Positions 29,335-39,443 of a DNA stretch of 64,000 nt are shown here, in pieces (the stretch's first letter is position 1; each line of letters begins with the position of its first letter). This DNA is from Paraburkholderia aromaticivorans (lineage in GTDB: Bacteria; Pseudomonadota; Gammaproteobacteria; Burkholderiales; Burkholderiaceae). The notes under the pieces are model-generated. The model did not search any database, was not told where the DNA came from, and saw only the letters and a program-made list of their open reading frames with translations. The translations under genes and the position numbers were made by a program. The stretch covers positions 1,488,001-1,552,000 of the forward strand of contig NZ_CP022989.1 of assembly GCF_002278075.1 (NCBI RefSeq), read 5' to 3'.

Positions 29335-31731
29335 TCAGTGTCCGCGGAACAGATTCATGATGTCCTGCTTCTCCTGCTCGCCAACCTGCTCGGGAGCCGC
29401 CGCCGCGCCGCTTGCCTGCGCATCCAGCGCCGCCTGACTGACGCCGACAGTGGCGACGAAACCACGCCCCGGCGTGAAGTCGTCGAAATACAACTCCGAG
29501 CCGAGTTCAGTCAGACCGTCGGGCATCGGCATCTTGTACTCCGGCACGCCCTTGAGCGCGCGCCCCATGTATTCGACCCACACAGGCAACGCGAGGCCGC
29601 CGCCGGTTTCCTTGTCTCCGAGGCTGCGCGGGTTGTCGTAGCCCATCCACGCGATGGCCGTGAGCGTGTGCTGATAGCCGGCGAACCACGCGTCGCGCGA
29701 ATCGTTGGTCGTACCCGTCTTGCCGGCGAGATCGGTGCGCTTCAACGCATTGGTCTTGGCGCCCGTGCCGCGTTGCGCGACGCTTTGCAGCAGGCTGTTC
29801 ATCACGTACGCATTACGCGGTTCGATTGCGTGCGGCGCGCTTTGAGCGGCCACCAGCGGTTGCGCATGCGCGACCACGATGCCTCGCTGATCGGTGACTT
29901 CGGCGATCAGATACGGGTTGATCCGATAGCCGCCGTTGGCGAACACCGAGTACGCGCCCGCCATCTGCAGCGGCGTGACGAGACCCGCGCCCAGCGCCAT
30001 TGGCAGATAAGCCGGATGACGATCCGCGTCGAAGCCGAAGCGCGTGATGTACTGCTGCGCGTACTTCGTACCGATCTGGTTCAGAATGCGGATCGACACT
30101 AGGTTTCTCGACCGCTGCAACGCGGTGCGCATGGTCATCGGGCCGTCGAAGCCGCCGCCGTAGTTTTTCGGCTCCCACGCCTGGCCGCCGGTTTCAGCCG
30201 CGCTGAAGAAGAGCGGCGCGTCGTTGATCACGGTTGCCGGCCCCAGTCCCTTTTCCAGCGACGCCGAATAGATGAACGGCTTGAAGCTCGAACCCGGCTG
30301 ACGCCACGCCTGCGTGACGTGATTGAACTTGTTCTTGTTGAAGTCGAACCCGCCGACCAGCGCGCGGATCGCGCCATCCTGCGGGATCACCGAAACGAAC
30401 GCGCCTTCCACCTGCGGCAGTTGCGTGATCGACCAGTCGCCGTCGTCGTTCTTGATGAGCCGGATGATCGCGCCCGGGCGCACACGTTGATTCGGCTGCG
30501 CGCGCGGACCGAGCGCGAACTGCGCAAAGCGCAGGCCGTCACCTTGAATTGTCGCGACATTACCGTCGATAAACGTGGCCTGCACCTGCTTCGGGCTCGC
30601 GGCGGTGACCACGGCGGCGATGATCTCGCCGTTGTCCGGGTGTTCGAGCAGCGCGTCGTCGATGGCCTGTTCGCGGTCGTCGGCGTCGGACGGCAACTCG
30701 ATGAACGCCTCCGGACCGCGATAACCGTGGCGTCGTTCGTAGTCCATCAGACCTTTGCGCAGCGCCCGGTAAGCGACGTCCTGATCGGCCGAATCAATCG
30801 TGGTCACGACATTCAGTCCGCGCGTATAGGCTTCCTCGCGATACTGCGCGTACATCATCTGACGCACCATTTCCGCGACGTATTCCGCGTGCACGCTGAA
30901 TTCCTTGCCCGCGCCCTTGACCACGAGCGGCTGCCGGCTCGCTTCATCGTATTGTTCCTGGGTGATGTAGCGCAGCTCGTACATGCGCTGCAGGATGTAC
31001 TCCTGCCGCACCTTTGCGCGCTTCGGGTTGACCACCGGGTTATAGGCGGACGGCGCCTTGGGCAGCCCGGCCAGCATGGCGGATTCGGCCAGCGTCAGAT
31101 CCTTCAGGTCTTTGCCGAAGTACACGCGCGCCGCGCTCGCGAAGCCGTAGGCGCGCTGACCGAGATAGATCTGATTCATGTACACCTCGAGAATCTGATC
31201 TTTGGACAGCTTCGACTCGATCTTGTAGGCGAGCAGCATCTCGTAGATCTTGCGCGTGTAGGTCTTTTCGCTGGAGAGGAAGAAGTTGCGCGCCACCTGC
31301 ATGGTGATCGTGCTTGCGCCCTGCGTGGCGTGGCCATTGGTCAGCGCGACGATGCCCGCGCGCGCAATGCCGGTCAGGTCGACGCCGCCGTGGTCGTAGA
31401 AGCGCGCGTCTTCAATGGCGAGGATCGCCTTCTTCAGACTGTCGGGCACGTCCTGGATATGGACGATGTCGCGCCGTTCCTCGCCGAACTCGCCGATCAG
31501 CACGTGGTCGGCCGTGTAGATGCGCAACGGCACCTTGGGCCGGTAATCGGTCAGCGCATCGAGCGCCGGCAGATTGGGCGTGGCGACGACGAGCGCATAG
31601 CCGAGCACCAGCAGCACGCACAGAATGCCGGCGACGATCAGACCCACGAAGCCGATGATGAGCTTCAGCCACAGCGGGCGTTTGCGCTTTTGCGGCGCGG
31701 GCGGCGGAGACGTAGGAGACGTGGATTGCAT
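29335..31731 (-). CDS. mrcA: Penicillin-binding protein 1A (bifunctional peptidoglycan synthase)
   Basis: A class A PBP that polymerises glycan strands and cross-links peptides in the periplasm. The 798-residue product has a membrane anchor at about residues 18-50 and a GT51 glycosyltransferase domain with the catalytic Glu in AILAIEDARFYDHGGVDLTG (about 105). An OB-like insert with GFDFNKNKFNHV follows, then the transpeptidase with SSFKPFIYS (SXXK), SRN and KTGTTND. The C-terminal tail is short. It is divergent from the pilM operon, as in Pseudomonas. Confidence 0.96.
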   Translation of the reverse strand: MQSTSPTSPPPAPQKRKRPLWLKLIIGFVGLIVAGILCVLLVLGYALVVATPNLPALDALTDYRPKVPLRIYTADHVLIGEFGEERRDIVHIQDVPDSLKKAILAIEDARFYDHGGVDLTGIARAGIVALTNGHATQGASTITMQVARNFFLSSEKTYTRKIYEMLLAYKIESKLSKDQILEVYMNQIYLGQRAYGFASAARVYFGKDLKDLTLAESAMLAGLPKAPSAYNPVVNPKRAKVRQEYILQRMYELRYITQEQYDEASRQPLVVKGAGKEFSVHAEYVAEMVRQMMYAQYREEAYTRGLNVVTTIDSADQDVAYRALRKGLMDYERRHGYRGPEAFIELPSDADDREQAIDDALLEHPDNGEIIAAVVTAASPKQVQATFIDGNVATIQGDGLRFAQFALGPRAQPNQRVRPGAIIRLIKNDDGDWSITQLPQVEGAFVSVIPQDGAIRALVGGFDFNKNKFNHVTQAWRQPGSSFKPFIYSASLEKGLGPATVINDAPLFFSAAETGGQAWEPKNYGGGFDGPMTMRTALQRSRNLVSIRILNQIGTKYAQQYITRFGFDADRHPAYLPMALGAGLVTPLQMAGAYSVFANGGYRINPYLIAEVTDQRGIVVAHAQPLVAAQSAPHAIEPRNAYVMNSLLQSVAQRGTGAKTNALKRTDLAGKTGTTNDSRDAWFAGYQHTLTAIAWMGYDNPRSLGDKETGGGLALPVWVEYMGRALKGVPEYKMPMPDGLTELGSELYFDDFTPGRGFVATVGVSQAALDAQASGAAAAPEQVGEQEKQDIMNLFRGH

Positions 31732-31756
31732 ATGGGCACCAAAAAACAGTCCCGCG

Positions 31757-31762
31757 ATTATA
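31757..31762 (-). promoter_or_regulatory. Likely -10 box of mrcA
   Basis: A perfect TATAAT on the minus strand in GGCTATAATCGC lies 26 bp before the mrcA ATG. No clear -35 is seen at 16-18 bp, so this is tentative. Confidence 0.4.
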
Positions 31763-31984
31763 GCCGCCAGGCTTTTCAGCTTTCGGCATGCTTACTGACA
31801 CTTCTTCACAAGTCTGCGCGCCGCGCGGGAATGCCTTCACTGTAGTCGCTTTGATGGCCTACAGGACGCGCGTTGCCCAACGTTAGCCATTTGGCCGAGT
31901 GTCGCGCGGCGGCGCGGCTACGCACAATTCTTCCTCATCACTCGCGTTCGAATGGTTCGTCGCGTGAGTCAGAGGGAGGGCGTC

Positions 31985-32977
31985 ATGGCGTTGAAAAGAT
32001 CTTGGCTTCAGGCAGTGCAACCCGGTGCGCAGCGTTTTGCCGCAGGGATCGATGTCGGTTCGCAGGAGGTGCGTCTGGTCGTGCTCAGTCAGCGAGCGCG
32101 CCCGCCTGCCGCGCTGCATATCGAATACGTGAGCACCGTCCCGCTTGTCGCCGGTGCAATGGCCGGCACCGAGATCGCCGACCGGCATGCAGTGGCGCGC
32201 GCGCTGCGCGATGCGTTCGCCGGACTGCCGCACGCATGCGCGACGCGCGCGTTGCGATGCGCGATGGCGTTGCCCGCATCGGCCACCATGACCGCCACAG
32301 TGCCGCTCGCGCAACTTGCCGCGCAAAGCGGCTGCGCGGAAGACGGCGGACATCAACTGGCCGAACTGGAGCCGGCGGTGATGAGTGAAGTCGAGCGCAT
32401 TGCCGGCCTCGAACGGCATGCGCTCGCGGTCGACTGGTATGTCGACGAAGCGCCTTCGCCAGTGCGCTCCGTGACCATTGCCGCCACCGCGCGGCAACAT
32501 CTCGAAGCGCGAATCGAATGCGCGGCGATCGCCGGTATCTCACTCACCGCCATCGACGGTGAGCCCCATGCGGCGTTACGCGCCATGCGCTACGCGGCGG
32601 GTTACGAGCTCGATCCGCACGAGCCCTATGTCGCGTTGTGGATCGGCACGGACGGCGTGTATGGCTGGCGCATCGTCGACGACAACATTGCCGGCGAAAT
32701 GCGCTACCCGGCACCGGAACACCCCGATCTCGCCGATGCGCTGCGCGACCTCGCGCGCGGCCCGGAACTCGATTGCGCGTTGCTGAGCGGGGAGGTCGAG
32801 CTGCTCGACGGCGTGTGTTTCACGTCCGCGGATATCGCGGACGTGTTGGGCTGCACGGTGTTGCCGTTCGAATGCGCGGTGCTGGGCGGGCTCGAGCGTC
32901 CGTTGAGCGATCCGTTGTTGCACGAGCCGTCCGGCGCTGTCGCGTTCGGGCTTGCGTTGCGCGGGGTGCTCGAATGA
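31985..32977 (+). CDS. pilM: Type IV pilus assembly ATPase-like protein PilM
   Basis: PilM is an actin-like cytoplasmic protein that binds the PilN N-terminus and links the pilus motor to the inner-membrane alignment complex. The 330-residue product shows the first phosphate loop FAAGIDVGSQEVRLVVLS (about residues 19-36), EVERIAGL, and a late GAVAFGLALRG. Similarity to family members is modest, as usual for Burkholderia. The start at 31985 follows GAGGGAGG; the open frame from 31952 is longer without support. pilN begins in the stop codon (ATGA overlap). Confidence 0.85.
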   Translation: MALKRSWLQAVQPGAQRFAAGIDVGSQEVRLVVLSQRARPPAALHIEYVSTVPLVAGAMAGTEIADRHAVARALRDAFAGLPHACATRALRCAMALPASATMTATVPLAQLAAQSGCAEDGGHQLAELEPAVMSEVERIAGLERHALAVDWYVDEAPSPVRSVTIAATARQHLEARIECAAIAGISLTAIDGEPHAALRAMRYAAGYELDPHEPYVALWIGTDGVYGWRIVDDNIAGEMRYPAPEHPDLADALRDLARGPELDCALLSGEVELLDGVCFTSADIADVLGCTVLPFECAVLGGLERPLSDPLLHEPSGAVAFGLALRGVLE

Positions 32978-33693
32978 CGGGCGGCGTGTTGCAGGCGAGG
33001 GTCTCGAGCTCAGGCACGCCGTTACGCGGCGCGCGTTTCACACGATGGCGGCTGGGCGGTTTCAATCTGCTGCCTTACCGGCAACGCGACGCGCGGCTCG
33101 CGCGTCGGCGGCGCCTGCTCGAATGGATTGCAGCTGTCCTCGCCGGTTGCGCGGCTGTCTTCGTATTGGCCGGCTGGCAGACAGTCGAAAGGGGGCGGCT
33201 CGATGCGCAGCGTGTGTCGATCGAGCGATCGCTTGCGCAATTGTCAGCACCGCTCGCGGAACACGCGGCATTGCTGCGGGCGCGCGACGAACAACGCCAG
33301 AACGCGGCGCGCGCCAGCAGCCTGTCCGGCCCGCTCACGCATTTACGCGATCTGCTCGACGCGCTGAGTTTCGAGCCGGGCGACGGCGTGGTGTTGCAGC
33401 AGTTGCGCCACCGTGAAGATGAGACCGAGTTGCTGGCGAGTTCGCGCGGCCATCTTGCTTCAGCCGGATGGCTCAAACGGTTGAGCGCGATCCATGGCGT
33501 GAAAGGAGCGGAGGTGAGCGAACTGCATAGCTCGGCTTCACGCGGCGGTGCGGCTGTGCAGGCAAGCGTGACCGGTCCGATCGAATTCGGCGCGCGTCTG
33601 CGGTGGAACGAGCCGGCGCAGAAAGCGGCCCGCGTGGCCGCGCCTGTGGCGCAGCGCGCTGTGAAGTCTGAACAATCAGGAGGTGCGAAATGA
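32974..33693 (+). CDS. pilN: Type IV pilus assembly protein PilN
   Basis: PilN is a bitopic inner-membrane protein whose short cytoplasmic start binds PilM and whose periplasmic part pairs with PilO. The PilM-binding motif is visible as GGFNLLPYRQRDAR (about residues 28-41), followed by a membrane helix (IAAVLAGCAAVFVLAGW, about 52-68), a coiled coil and a small alpha-beta domain. The 239 residues exceed the usual 180-200 because of an N-terminal extension of about 25 residues. Both ends overlap neighbours by 4 bp. Confidence 0.85.
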   Translation: MTGGVLQARVSSSGTPLRGARFTRWRLGGFNLLPYRQRDARLARRRRLLEWIAAVLAGCAAVFVLAGWQTVERGRLDAQRVSIERSLAQLSAPLAEHAALLRARDEQRQNAARASSLSGPLTHLRDLLDALSFEPGDGVVLQQLRHREDETELLASSRGHLASAGWLKRLSAIHGVKGAEVSELHSSASRGGAAVQASVTGPIEFGARLRWNEPAQKAARVAAPVAQRAVKSEQSGGAK

Positions 33694-34622
33694 GTACGAC
33701 CTTTGTCGAATTTGGCGGCGTGCTCAGCACGCGGTTTTCACTCTCTCATTGGATCAAGCGCGTGCGTTTGCCTCTCGATGCGTGGAGCCTGCGCCGCCGC
33801 TGGGTGGTCGCTTTGCTGATTGCCGTGCTGGTGTTCGCCCTTGGCGCGCACGGCTGGATCGTCGCGGACCTTGGCGGTGTCGAAGCGAGCCGGGTGGCGT
33901 TGGAAGCCGGCAGCATGCGTCTCGCGAGTGCGAGGCGCGCGCTCGCGCAATTGCCGGCGTTGCGTCGTGAAGCCGCCGCCGGTCCGCTTGCCGCTTCGGT
34001 CGCGCGTTCGTCGGCGCCGTGGAGTTCCGCCGACGACGTGCGGATCGTCTCCGAACTGGCCGCGCAGAACAGTGTGGCGTTACTCACGGTCGAGCCCGGC
34101 GCACCGGGCGGCGCGGGCGCAGAGCATATGCGTCCGCTACGGCTGACAGCGCACACGGATTTCGTCCATCTGATGGCGTTTCTACGCGGGCTGTCGGATC
34201 TGCCGGTGCTGATCGTGCCTGTCGATGTGACCGTCAAGCGCGATGTCTCCGCACTGTCGATTAGCGCCACGTTGCGGGTGTTCGATGCGCTGAGGCCGGC
34301 GCCTTTGGCCACCTCCGCGGATACGTTCGCCGAAGACAGCCTCGATTCGGATGACGAAGAAAACGTCGTCTTCTTCGATCCGTTTTCGCAGCCGCAGATG
34401 CAGGCCGCCGGCGAGCTCCCCGATGTTTCGCAGCTGCGGCTGGTGGGCTTGCTGCGCGATCGCACACGTGGACTGGCCTTGCTCGATACGCCGGACGGCG
34501 TGACAGCCGTCGAGTCCGGCGAGCAGATCGGCACTGAACGGGTCGTGAGGGTGGACGCGTTCGGCATCACGCTCGCGAAAGGCGGCGCGACACGCACGCT
34601 GGCACTGACGGAGACTTCGTGA
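33690..34622 (+). CDS. pilO: PilO-PilP fusion, type IV pilus alignment complex
   Basis: The 310-residue product joins two parts usually encoded separately. Residues 1 to about 205 look like PilO: a cytoplasmic start, a membrane helix (WVVALLIAVLVFALGAHGW, about 40-58), coiled coil and a ferredoxin-like domain. From about residue 225 (FFDPFSQPQ) the sequence resembles the PilP beta domain (LRLVGLLRDRTRGLALLDT, then GEQIGTERVVRVDAFGITL). PilP is normally a lipoprotein that contacts the secretin; here no lipobox intervenes. No separate pilP exists before pilQ, which starts on the last base of this stop. Confidence 0.8.
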   Translation: MSTTFVEFGGVLSTRFSLSHWIKRVRLPLDAWSLRRRWVVALLIAVLVFALGAHGWIVADLGGVEASRVALEAGSMRLASARRALAQLPALRREAAAGPLAASVARSSAPWSSADDVRIVSELAAQNSVALLTVEPGAPGGAGAEHMRPLRLTAHTDFVHLMAFLRGLSDLPVLIVPVDVTVKRDVSALSISATLRVFDALRPAPLATSADTFAEDSLDSDDEENVVFFDPFSQPQMQAAGELPDVSQLRLVGLLRDRTRGLALLDTPDGVTAVESGEQIGTERVVRVDAFGITLAKGGATRTLALTETS

Positions 34623-36325
34623 TGAGACTGGCGAAGCCTTTTCCTGTTATGTGTTCGTGCACCGACACGCGTGTGCCGCGTGGCCTGAAACTGTGTCTCG
34701 GTCTGTGTGTCAGCACGGCGCTGGCTGTCGGCGCTGCGCGTGCGTCGACGCAGGCGCAGCCGCCGTTGCCACCGCTGCCTGCCGAGATGCCGTTCGACGG
34801 CGCGGCGACGCCGCCCGGCGCTTCGTACGGCGAAGCGTCTTTGCCACCCGACATTTCGTCCGAAGTGCCCAATCCGTTTCGCCAGGATTCCGCGGATGAT
34901 TCGGACGCGTCGACCGTGAGTACGACGGCCACCGACGCCCGTACGAACGAGCCTGCAACCGACGCCGTCGACGCAGACGGCTCCGTGCCGCCACGAAAGC
35001 AATCCACCGCTGCGGCTCGCGACAGTGCCGCCGGCGCCGCCGCGCTCGAAGGTCCGCCGGTGCCGCTGCCGCCGCTCGCGCGTCTGAGCGGCGCGCCGCG
35101 CAGTGCCGCCGACGACGGCCTCGCCCCCGACGACAAACCGGTCTCGCTGAATTTTCAGCGTGCCGAACTCGGCGCAGTCCTCAATGCATTTGCAAGGTTG
35201 ACCGGGCTGAACATCGTCGCGAGCGACAAGGTGCGCGGCGCCGTCTCACTACGGCTCGACAAGGTGCCGTGGCGCACTGCGTTCGATACCTTGCTCGACG
35301 TCAACGGCCTCGCGATGGAACGCCACGGCAACGTCATCTGGGTCGCACCGATCGCGGATCTCGCAGCGCGCGAGCGGCAGCGTTTCGAAGCGCACGCGCG
35401 GGCCGCCGATCTCGAGCCGCTCGCGAGCCGCACGTTCGAGCTCCACTACGCGCACGCCGAGGACGTCAGGCGTCTGCTGACGGGGTCCGGCGCGCAACGC
35501 GTATTGTCCAAACGCGGTGCCGCGACTGCCGATCCGCGCACCAATCTGCTGTTCGTGACCGATCTCGAAGCGCGCCTCGCGCAGATTGCGGCGTTGCTCG
35601 CCTCGGTCGACAGGCCGACGCGTCAGGTGCTGATCGAAGCGCGTATCGTCGAGGGCGAACATGGTTTTTCGCGCAATCTCGGCGTGAAACTTTCCATGGC
35701 GGCCAGTAACGCCGACGGCAGCGCGAGAGGTTTCACCGACGCCGGCTACGATTTGTCGGCTCGACCGATCGCGGGCTTCGACGCGGCGACCGCCGGTCTG
35801 ACGTTGTTTGCCGCCGGCGCGACGCGGCTGCTGAACATCGAACTCAGTGCGCTCGAAGCGCAGGGGCGTGGCGAAATCGTCTCGAGCCCCCGCGTGGTCA
35901 CGGCCGACCGGATGAAGGCGGTGGTCGAGCAGGGCACCGAACTGCCGTATCAGGCGAAAGTGGGGCAGGGCGTGTCGGGCGTGCAGTTTCGCCGCGCAAC
36001 CCTCAAACTGGAGGTCGAGCCGCAAATCATGCCGGACGGCCGCGTGGTGCTGGACCTCGACGTCGCCAAAGACAGCGTCGGCGAACAGACCGACGCCGGG
36101 CCCGCGATCAACACCAAACACGTGCAAACGCGCGTCGAAGTCGAGGATGGTGGTACGGTGTCGATCGGCGGCATCTACGCGACCGACGACCGCGACGATG
36201 TGACTCGGGTGCCGGTCCTGGGCAAAATACCTGTTTTAGGTGCGCTTTTTCGCCAACGGGCTCACCGCGACCGCCGCAGCGAGCTGGCTGTTTTCATCAC
36301 GCCGCGGGTCGTCCAGATAAATTAG
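34622..36325 (+). CDS. pilQ: Type IV pilus secretin PilQ (short form)
   Basis: PilQ forms the outer-membrane gate for pilus fibres or DNA uptake. The 567-residue protein has a signal peptide (long n-region, h-region LCLGLCVSTALAVGAARA), then a low-complexity linker (Pro/Ala/Asp/Thr) to about residue 175. An STN/N0 domain follows (PVSLNFQRAELGAVLNAFAR), then an N1-type KH fold and the secretin domain with VLIEARIVEGEHGFSRNLGV and VPVLGKIPVLGALFRQR near the end. The AMIN domains that bind peptidoglycan in Pseudomonas PilQ are absent. An ATG at 34622 overlaps the previous stop by one base. Confidence 0.93.
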   Translation: MRLAKPFPVMCSCTDTRVPRGLKLCLGLCVSTALAVGAARASTQAQPPLPPLPAEMPFDGAATPPGASYGEASLPPDISSEVPNPFRQDSADDSDASTVSTTATDARTNEPATDAVDADGSVPPRKQSTAAARDSAAGAAALEGPPVPLPPLARLSGAPRSAADDGLAPDDKPVSLNFQRAELGAVLNAFARLTGLNIVASDKVRGAVSLRLDKVPWRTAFDTLLDVNGLAMERHGNVIWVAPIADLAARERQRFEAHARAADLEPLASRTFELHYAHAEDVRRLLTGSGAQRVLSKRGAATADPRTNLLFVTDLEARLAQIAALLASVDRPTRQVLIEARIVEGEHGFSRNLGVKLSMAASNADGSARGFTDAGYDLSARPIAGFDAATAGLTLFAAGATRLLNIELSALEAQGRGEIVSSPRVVTADRMKAVVEQGTELPYQAKVGQGVSGVQFRRATLKLEVEPQIMPDGRVVLDLDVAKDSVGEQTDAGPAINTKHVQTRVEVEDGGTVSIGGIYATDDRDDVTRVPVLGKIPVLGALFRQRAHRDRRSELAVFITPRVVQIN

Positions 36326-36530
36326 GGCGCGCTCGCGCCAATACCGGGAAAGCGCGGGGCCGCCCTGATTTTTTTGCGTTACAAGGCCTCCACGCGGGAA
36401 TTCCCATTTGGGCGCCGGGCGCGAAGCGATAGGGCTGCGGGCGCTTCCGGGCGGCGCGCAGGCTCGACAAGGCAGCCGCTTTGCCAGTAAGCTGCGGCAC
36501 GAACCATACCGGATTAGCCAGAGGACACCG

Positions 36531-37082
36531 TTGCAAGCGCGGGACGCACACGCCAATGTATTTTTTGTAGGGCTCATGGGGGCAGGAAAAACCACCGTGG
36601 GCCGGGCCATTGCGCGCCGTCTCGATCGCCCCTTCTTCGATTCCGACCATGAAATCGAGGCACGCACGGGGGCGCGCATCCCGGTGATCTTCGAGCTGGA
36701 GGGCGAAGCGGGCTTTCGTGAACGCGAAGCGAGCGTGATTTCCGACCTCACCGCCCGCGACAATATCGTGCTCGCGACCGGCGGCGGCGCGGTGCTGCGG
36801 CCTGAAAACCGCGAGGCGCTGCGAAGTCGCGGGCTGGTGATCTATTTGCGCGCCAATCCGCACGACCTGTGGCTGCGCACCCGGCGCGACAAGAATCGCC
36901 CGCTCTTGCAGACCGAAGACCCCAAAGCGCGTCTCGAAGCCCTCTACGAAGTGCGCGACCCGTTATACCGGGAATGCGCGCATTTCGTGATCGAAACCGG
37001 CCGGCCTTCGGTCAACGGACTCGTCAACATGGTTCTGATGCAGCTCGAACTGGCCGGCGTCGCCAAACTTCCTGCGTCATAA
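36531..37082 (+). CDS. aroK: Shikimate kinase
   Basis: AroK phosphorylates shikimate at the 3-hydroxyl with ATP in the aromatic amino acid pathway. The 183-residue product begins at TTG 36531 ([21 protein letters not shown], first 20 residues after Met). It has the P-loop GLMGAGKTT, the shikimate-binding D-S-D (FFDSDHEIE), GGGAVLR and the lid RRDKNRPLL. An AGAGGA SD supports the TTG. The open frame starting at 36408 lacks homology before this point. It shares one base region with the aroB start. Confidence 0.95.
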   Translation: MQARDAHANVFFVGLMGAGKTTVGRAIARRLDRPFFDSDHEIEARTGARIPVIFELEGEAGFREREASVISDLTARDNIVLATGGGAVLRPENREALRSRGLVIYLRANPHDLWLRTRRDKNRPLLQTEDPKARLEALYEVRDPLYRECAHFVIETGRPSVNGLVNMVLMQLELAGVAKLPAS

Positions 37083-37090
37083 TGGACCGT

Positions 37091-38167
37091 ATGATTACCG
37101 TCAACGTCGAACTGGGCGAGCGCGCCTACCCCATCCATATCGGTGCCGATCTGATCGGCCAGACCGCACTGTTCGCGCCGCATATCGCCGGCAGTTCGGT
37201 CACCATCGTCACCAATACCACTGTCGATCCGCTGTACGGCGACACGTTGCGCGCCGCGCTGGCGCCGCTCGGCAAGCAGGTCTCCACGGTCGTGCTGCCG
37301 GACGGCGAGGCGTACAAGAACCTCGAAACCCTGAACCTGATTTTCGACGCGCTGCTCGGCGCCCGAGCCGATCGCAAGACCACGTTGATCGCATTGGGCG
37401 GCGGCGTGATCGGCGACATGACGGGTTTCGCGGCCGCCTGCTACATGCGTGGCGTGCCTTTCATTCAGGTGCCGACCACGTTGCTGTCGCAGGTGGATTC
37501 GTCGGTGGGCGGCAAGACGGGCATCAATCATCCGCTCGGCAAAAACATGATCGGCGCGTTCTACCAGCCGCAGGCCGTGATCGCCGACATCGGCGCGCTG
37601 CGTACCCTGCCCGCGCGCGAATTGGCGGCAGGCGTCGCTGAAGTCATCAAGACCGGCGCGATCGCCGATGCGGGTTTCTTCAGCTGGATCGAAGCCAACA
37701 TCGAAGCATTGAATCGCTGCGAACCCGCGGCGCTGGCCGAGGCAGTCAAGCGGTCGTGCGAAATCAAGGCGTCGGTGGTCGCGCAGGACGAGCGCGAAGG
37801 CGGGCTTCGCGCCATCCTCAATTTTGGCCATACGTTCGGCCATGCGATCGAAGCCGGGCTCGGTTACGGCGAGTGGCTGCATGGCGAGGCGGTCGGCTGC
37901 GGAATGGTCATGGCGGCGGATCTGTCCGTGCGCATGGGCTATCTCGACGAAGCCGCGCGCAAGCGTCTGGTCGACGTGATCGTCGCCGCGCATTTGCCGA
38001 TCCGGGCGCCCGCGCTCGGCGACTCGCGCTACGTCGAACTCATGCGGGTCGACAAGAAGGCGGAAGCCGGCGCGATCAAATTCATTCTGCTGAAGCGTTT
38101 CGGTGAGACGCTGATCACCCAGGCGCCCGATGCCGAGGTGCACGCCACGCTGGCCGCCGCCGTCTGA
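37091..38167 (+). CDS. aroB: 3-dehydroquinate synthase
   Basis: AroB converts DAHP to 3-dehydroquinate with NAD and a divalent metal. The 358-residue protein shows the NAD-binding [19 protein letters not shown] (about 97-115), [19 protein letters not shown] (about 129-147), and metal ligands in the strings EVIKTG and [12 protein letters not shown]. An ATG at 37082 overlapping the aroK stop is in frame and would add three residues; family members start MITVNV. The aroK-aroB pair is cotranscribed. Confidence 0.95.
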   Translation: MITVNVELGERAYPIHIGADLIGQTALFAPHIAGSSVTIVTNTTVDPLYGDTLRAALAPLGKQVSTVVLPDGEAYKNLETLNLIFDALLGARADRKTTLIALGGGVIGDMTGFAAACYMRGVPFIQVPTTLLSQVDSSVGGKTGINHPLGKNMIGAFYQPQAVIADIGALRTLPARELAAGVAEVIKTGAIADAGFFSWIEANIEALNRCEPAALAEAVKRSCEIKASVVAQDEREGGLRAILNFGHTFGHAIEAGLGYGEWLHGEAVGCGMVMAADLSVRMGYLDEAARKRLVDVIVAAHLPIRAPALGDSRYVELMRVDKKAEAGAIKFILLKRFGETLITQAPDAEVHATLAAAV

Positions 38168-38237
38168 TCCCGCGAGGCATCCAGCAACGCATCACGCACC
38201 AGCGTCGCGAGGCGCCGCCCATGTTTCGGAGAACCCG

Positions 38238-39443
38238 GTGACTGACAGGCGCAGCGACGTTGTAAAGCAGGACCCCGCGGCAGGCACGGCGACGTTCGGC
38301 GTGCCGACGCAGGAAGCACTCGAAGCCCACCTCGCACCGTACGCGGCGCACTCCGCGCAATCGCGCGGCCGCCGCTATCCGGAAGCCGCCCCCAGTGCGC
38401 GCACCGAGTTCCAGCGGGACCGCGACCGTATCGTCCATTCGACGGCATTCCGCCGGCTCGAGTACAAAACTCAGGTGTTTGTGAATCACGAGGGCGACCT
38501 GTTTCGCACGCGCCTGACTCACAGCCTGGAAGTCGCGCAGATTGCACGCTCGGTAGCGCGCAACCTGCGTGTGAACGAGGATCTCGTCGAGGCCATTTCA
38601 CTCGCCCATGACCTGGGCCACACGCCTTTCGGCCACGCGGGGCAGGACGCGCTCAACGAATGCATGCGCGAACACGGCGGCTTCGAGCACAATCTGCAGA
38701 GTCTCGCGGTGGTGGATGATCTGGAGGAGCACTACGGCGCATTCAACGGCCTGAACCTGTGCTTTGAAACGCGTGAGGGGATTCTCAAGCATTGTTCGCG
38801 CGAGAACGCGCGGCGGCTCGGTGAACTGGGCGAGCGCTTTCTCGAAGGGCGGCAGCCGTCCGTCGAAGCGCAGATCGCCAATGTTGCCGACGAGATCGCG
38901 TACAACAATCACGACGTCGACGACGGCTTGCGCTCCGGCCTGCTCACCGTGGAACAGCTCGCCGAGGTGGAGTTATGGCAGGCGCACTTCGAGGCGGCGC
39001 GCAGCGACTTTCCTCAGATCGAAGGGCGTCGGCTCATTCATGAAACGGTGCGCCGCATCATCAATACGCTGATCGTCGATCTGATCGATACGACCCAGCT
39101 GAATCTGGAACGGCATGCGCCGGCGTCGTTGGATGCAGTGCGTTCGTCGCCGGCGCTCGTCGCGCACAGCGAAGCCATTGCCGCGCAGGCGGCCGCGCTC
39201 AAGCGCTTTCTGTTCAAGAACCTGTATCGCCATTACCGCGTGATGCGCATGGCCAACAAGGCGCGTCGGGTCGTCGCGGGTCTGTTCGACGCGTTCACGG
39301 ACGATCCGCGGCTGTTGCCGCCGAGCTACCAGTCGTCGGACGCATCCCGGCAACCGCGCCTGATTGCCCATTACATCGCGGGCATGACGGATCGCTATGC
39401 GGTCAAGGAGTATCAGCGGCTGTTCGTGATCGACGACAACTGA
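38238..39443 (+). CDS. dgt: Deoxyguanosinetriphosphate triphosphohydrolase-like protein (HD domain)
   Basis: Members of this family remove triphosphate from dNTPs, with broad or dGTP-biased substrate use. The 401-residue protein starts at GTG ([10 protein letters not shown] after Met), with CGGAGA upstream. The HD-domain residues are seen in [16 protein letters not shown] (about 95), [18 protein letters not shown] (about 120) and [14 protein letters not shown] (about 217). The C-terminal half has [14 protein letters not shown]. It follows aroB by 70 bp, a conserved neighbour in this genus. Substrate not deducible. Confidence 0.9.
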   Translation: MTDRRSDVVKQDPAAGTATFGVPTQEALEAHLAPYAAHSAQSRGRRYPEAAPSARTEFQRDRDRIVHSTAFRRLEYKTQVFVNHEGDLFRTRLTHSLEVAQIARSVARNLRVNEDLVEAISLAHDLGHTPFGHAGQDALNECMREHGGFEHNLQSLAVVDDLEEHYGAFNGLNLCFETREGILKHCSRENARRLGELGERFLEGRQPSVEAQIANVADEIAYNNHDVDDGLRSGLLTVEQLAEVELWQAHFEAARSDFPQIEGRRLIHETVRRIINTLIVDLIDTTQLNLERHAPASLDAVRSSPALVAHSEAIAAQAAALKRFLFKNLYRHYRVMRMANKARRVVAGLFDAFTDDPRLLPPSYQSSDASRQPRLIAHYIAGMTDRYAVKEYQRLFVIDDN

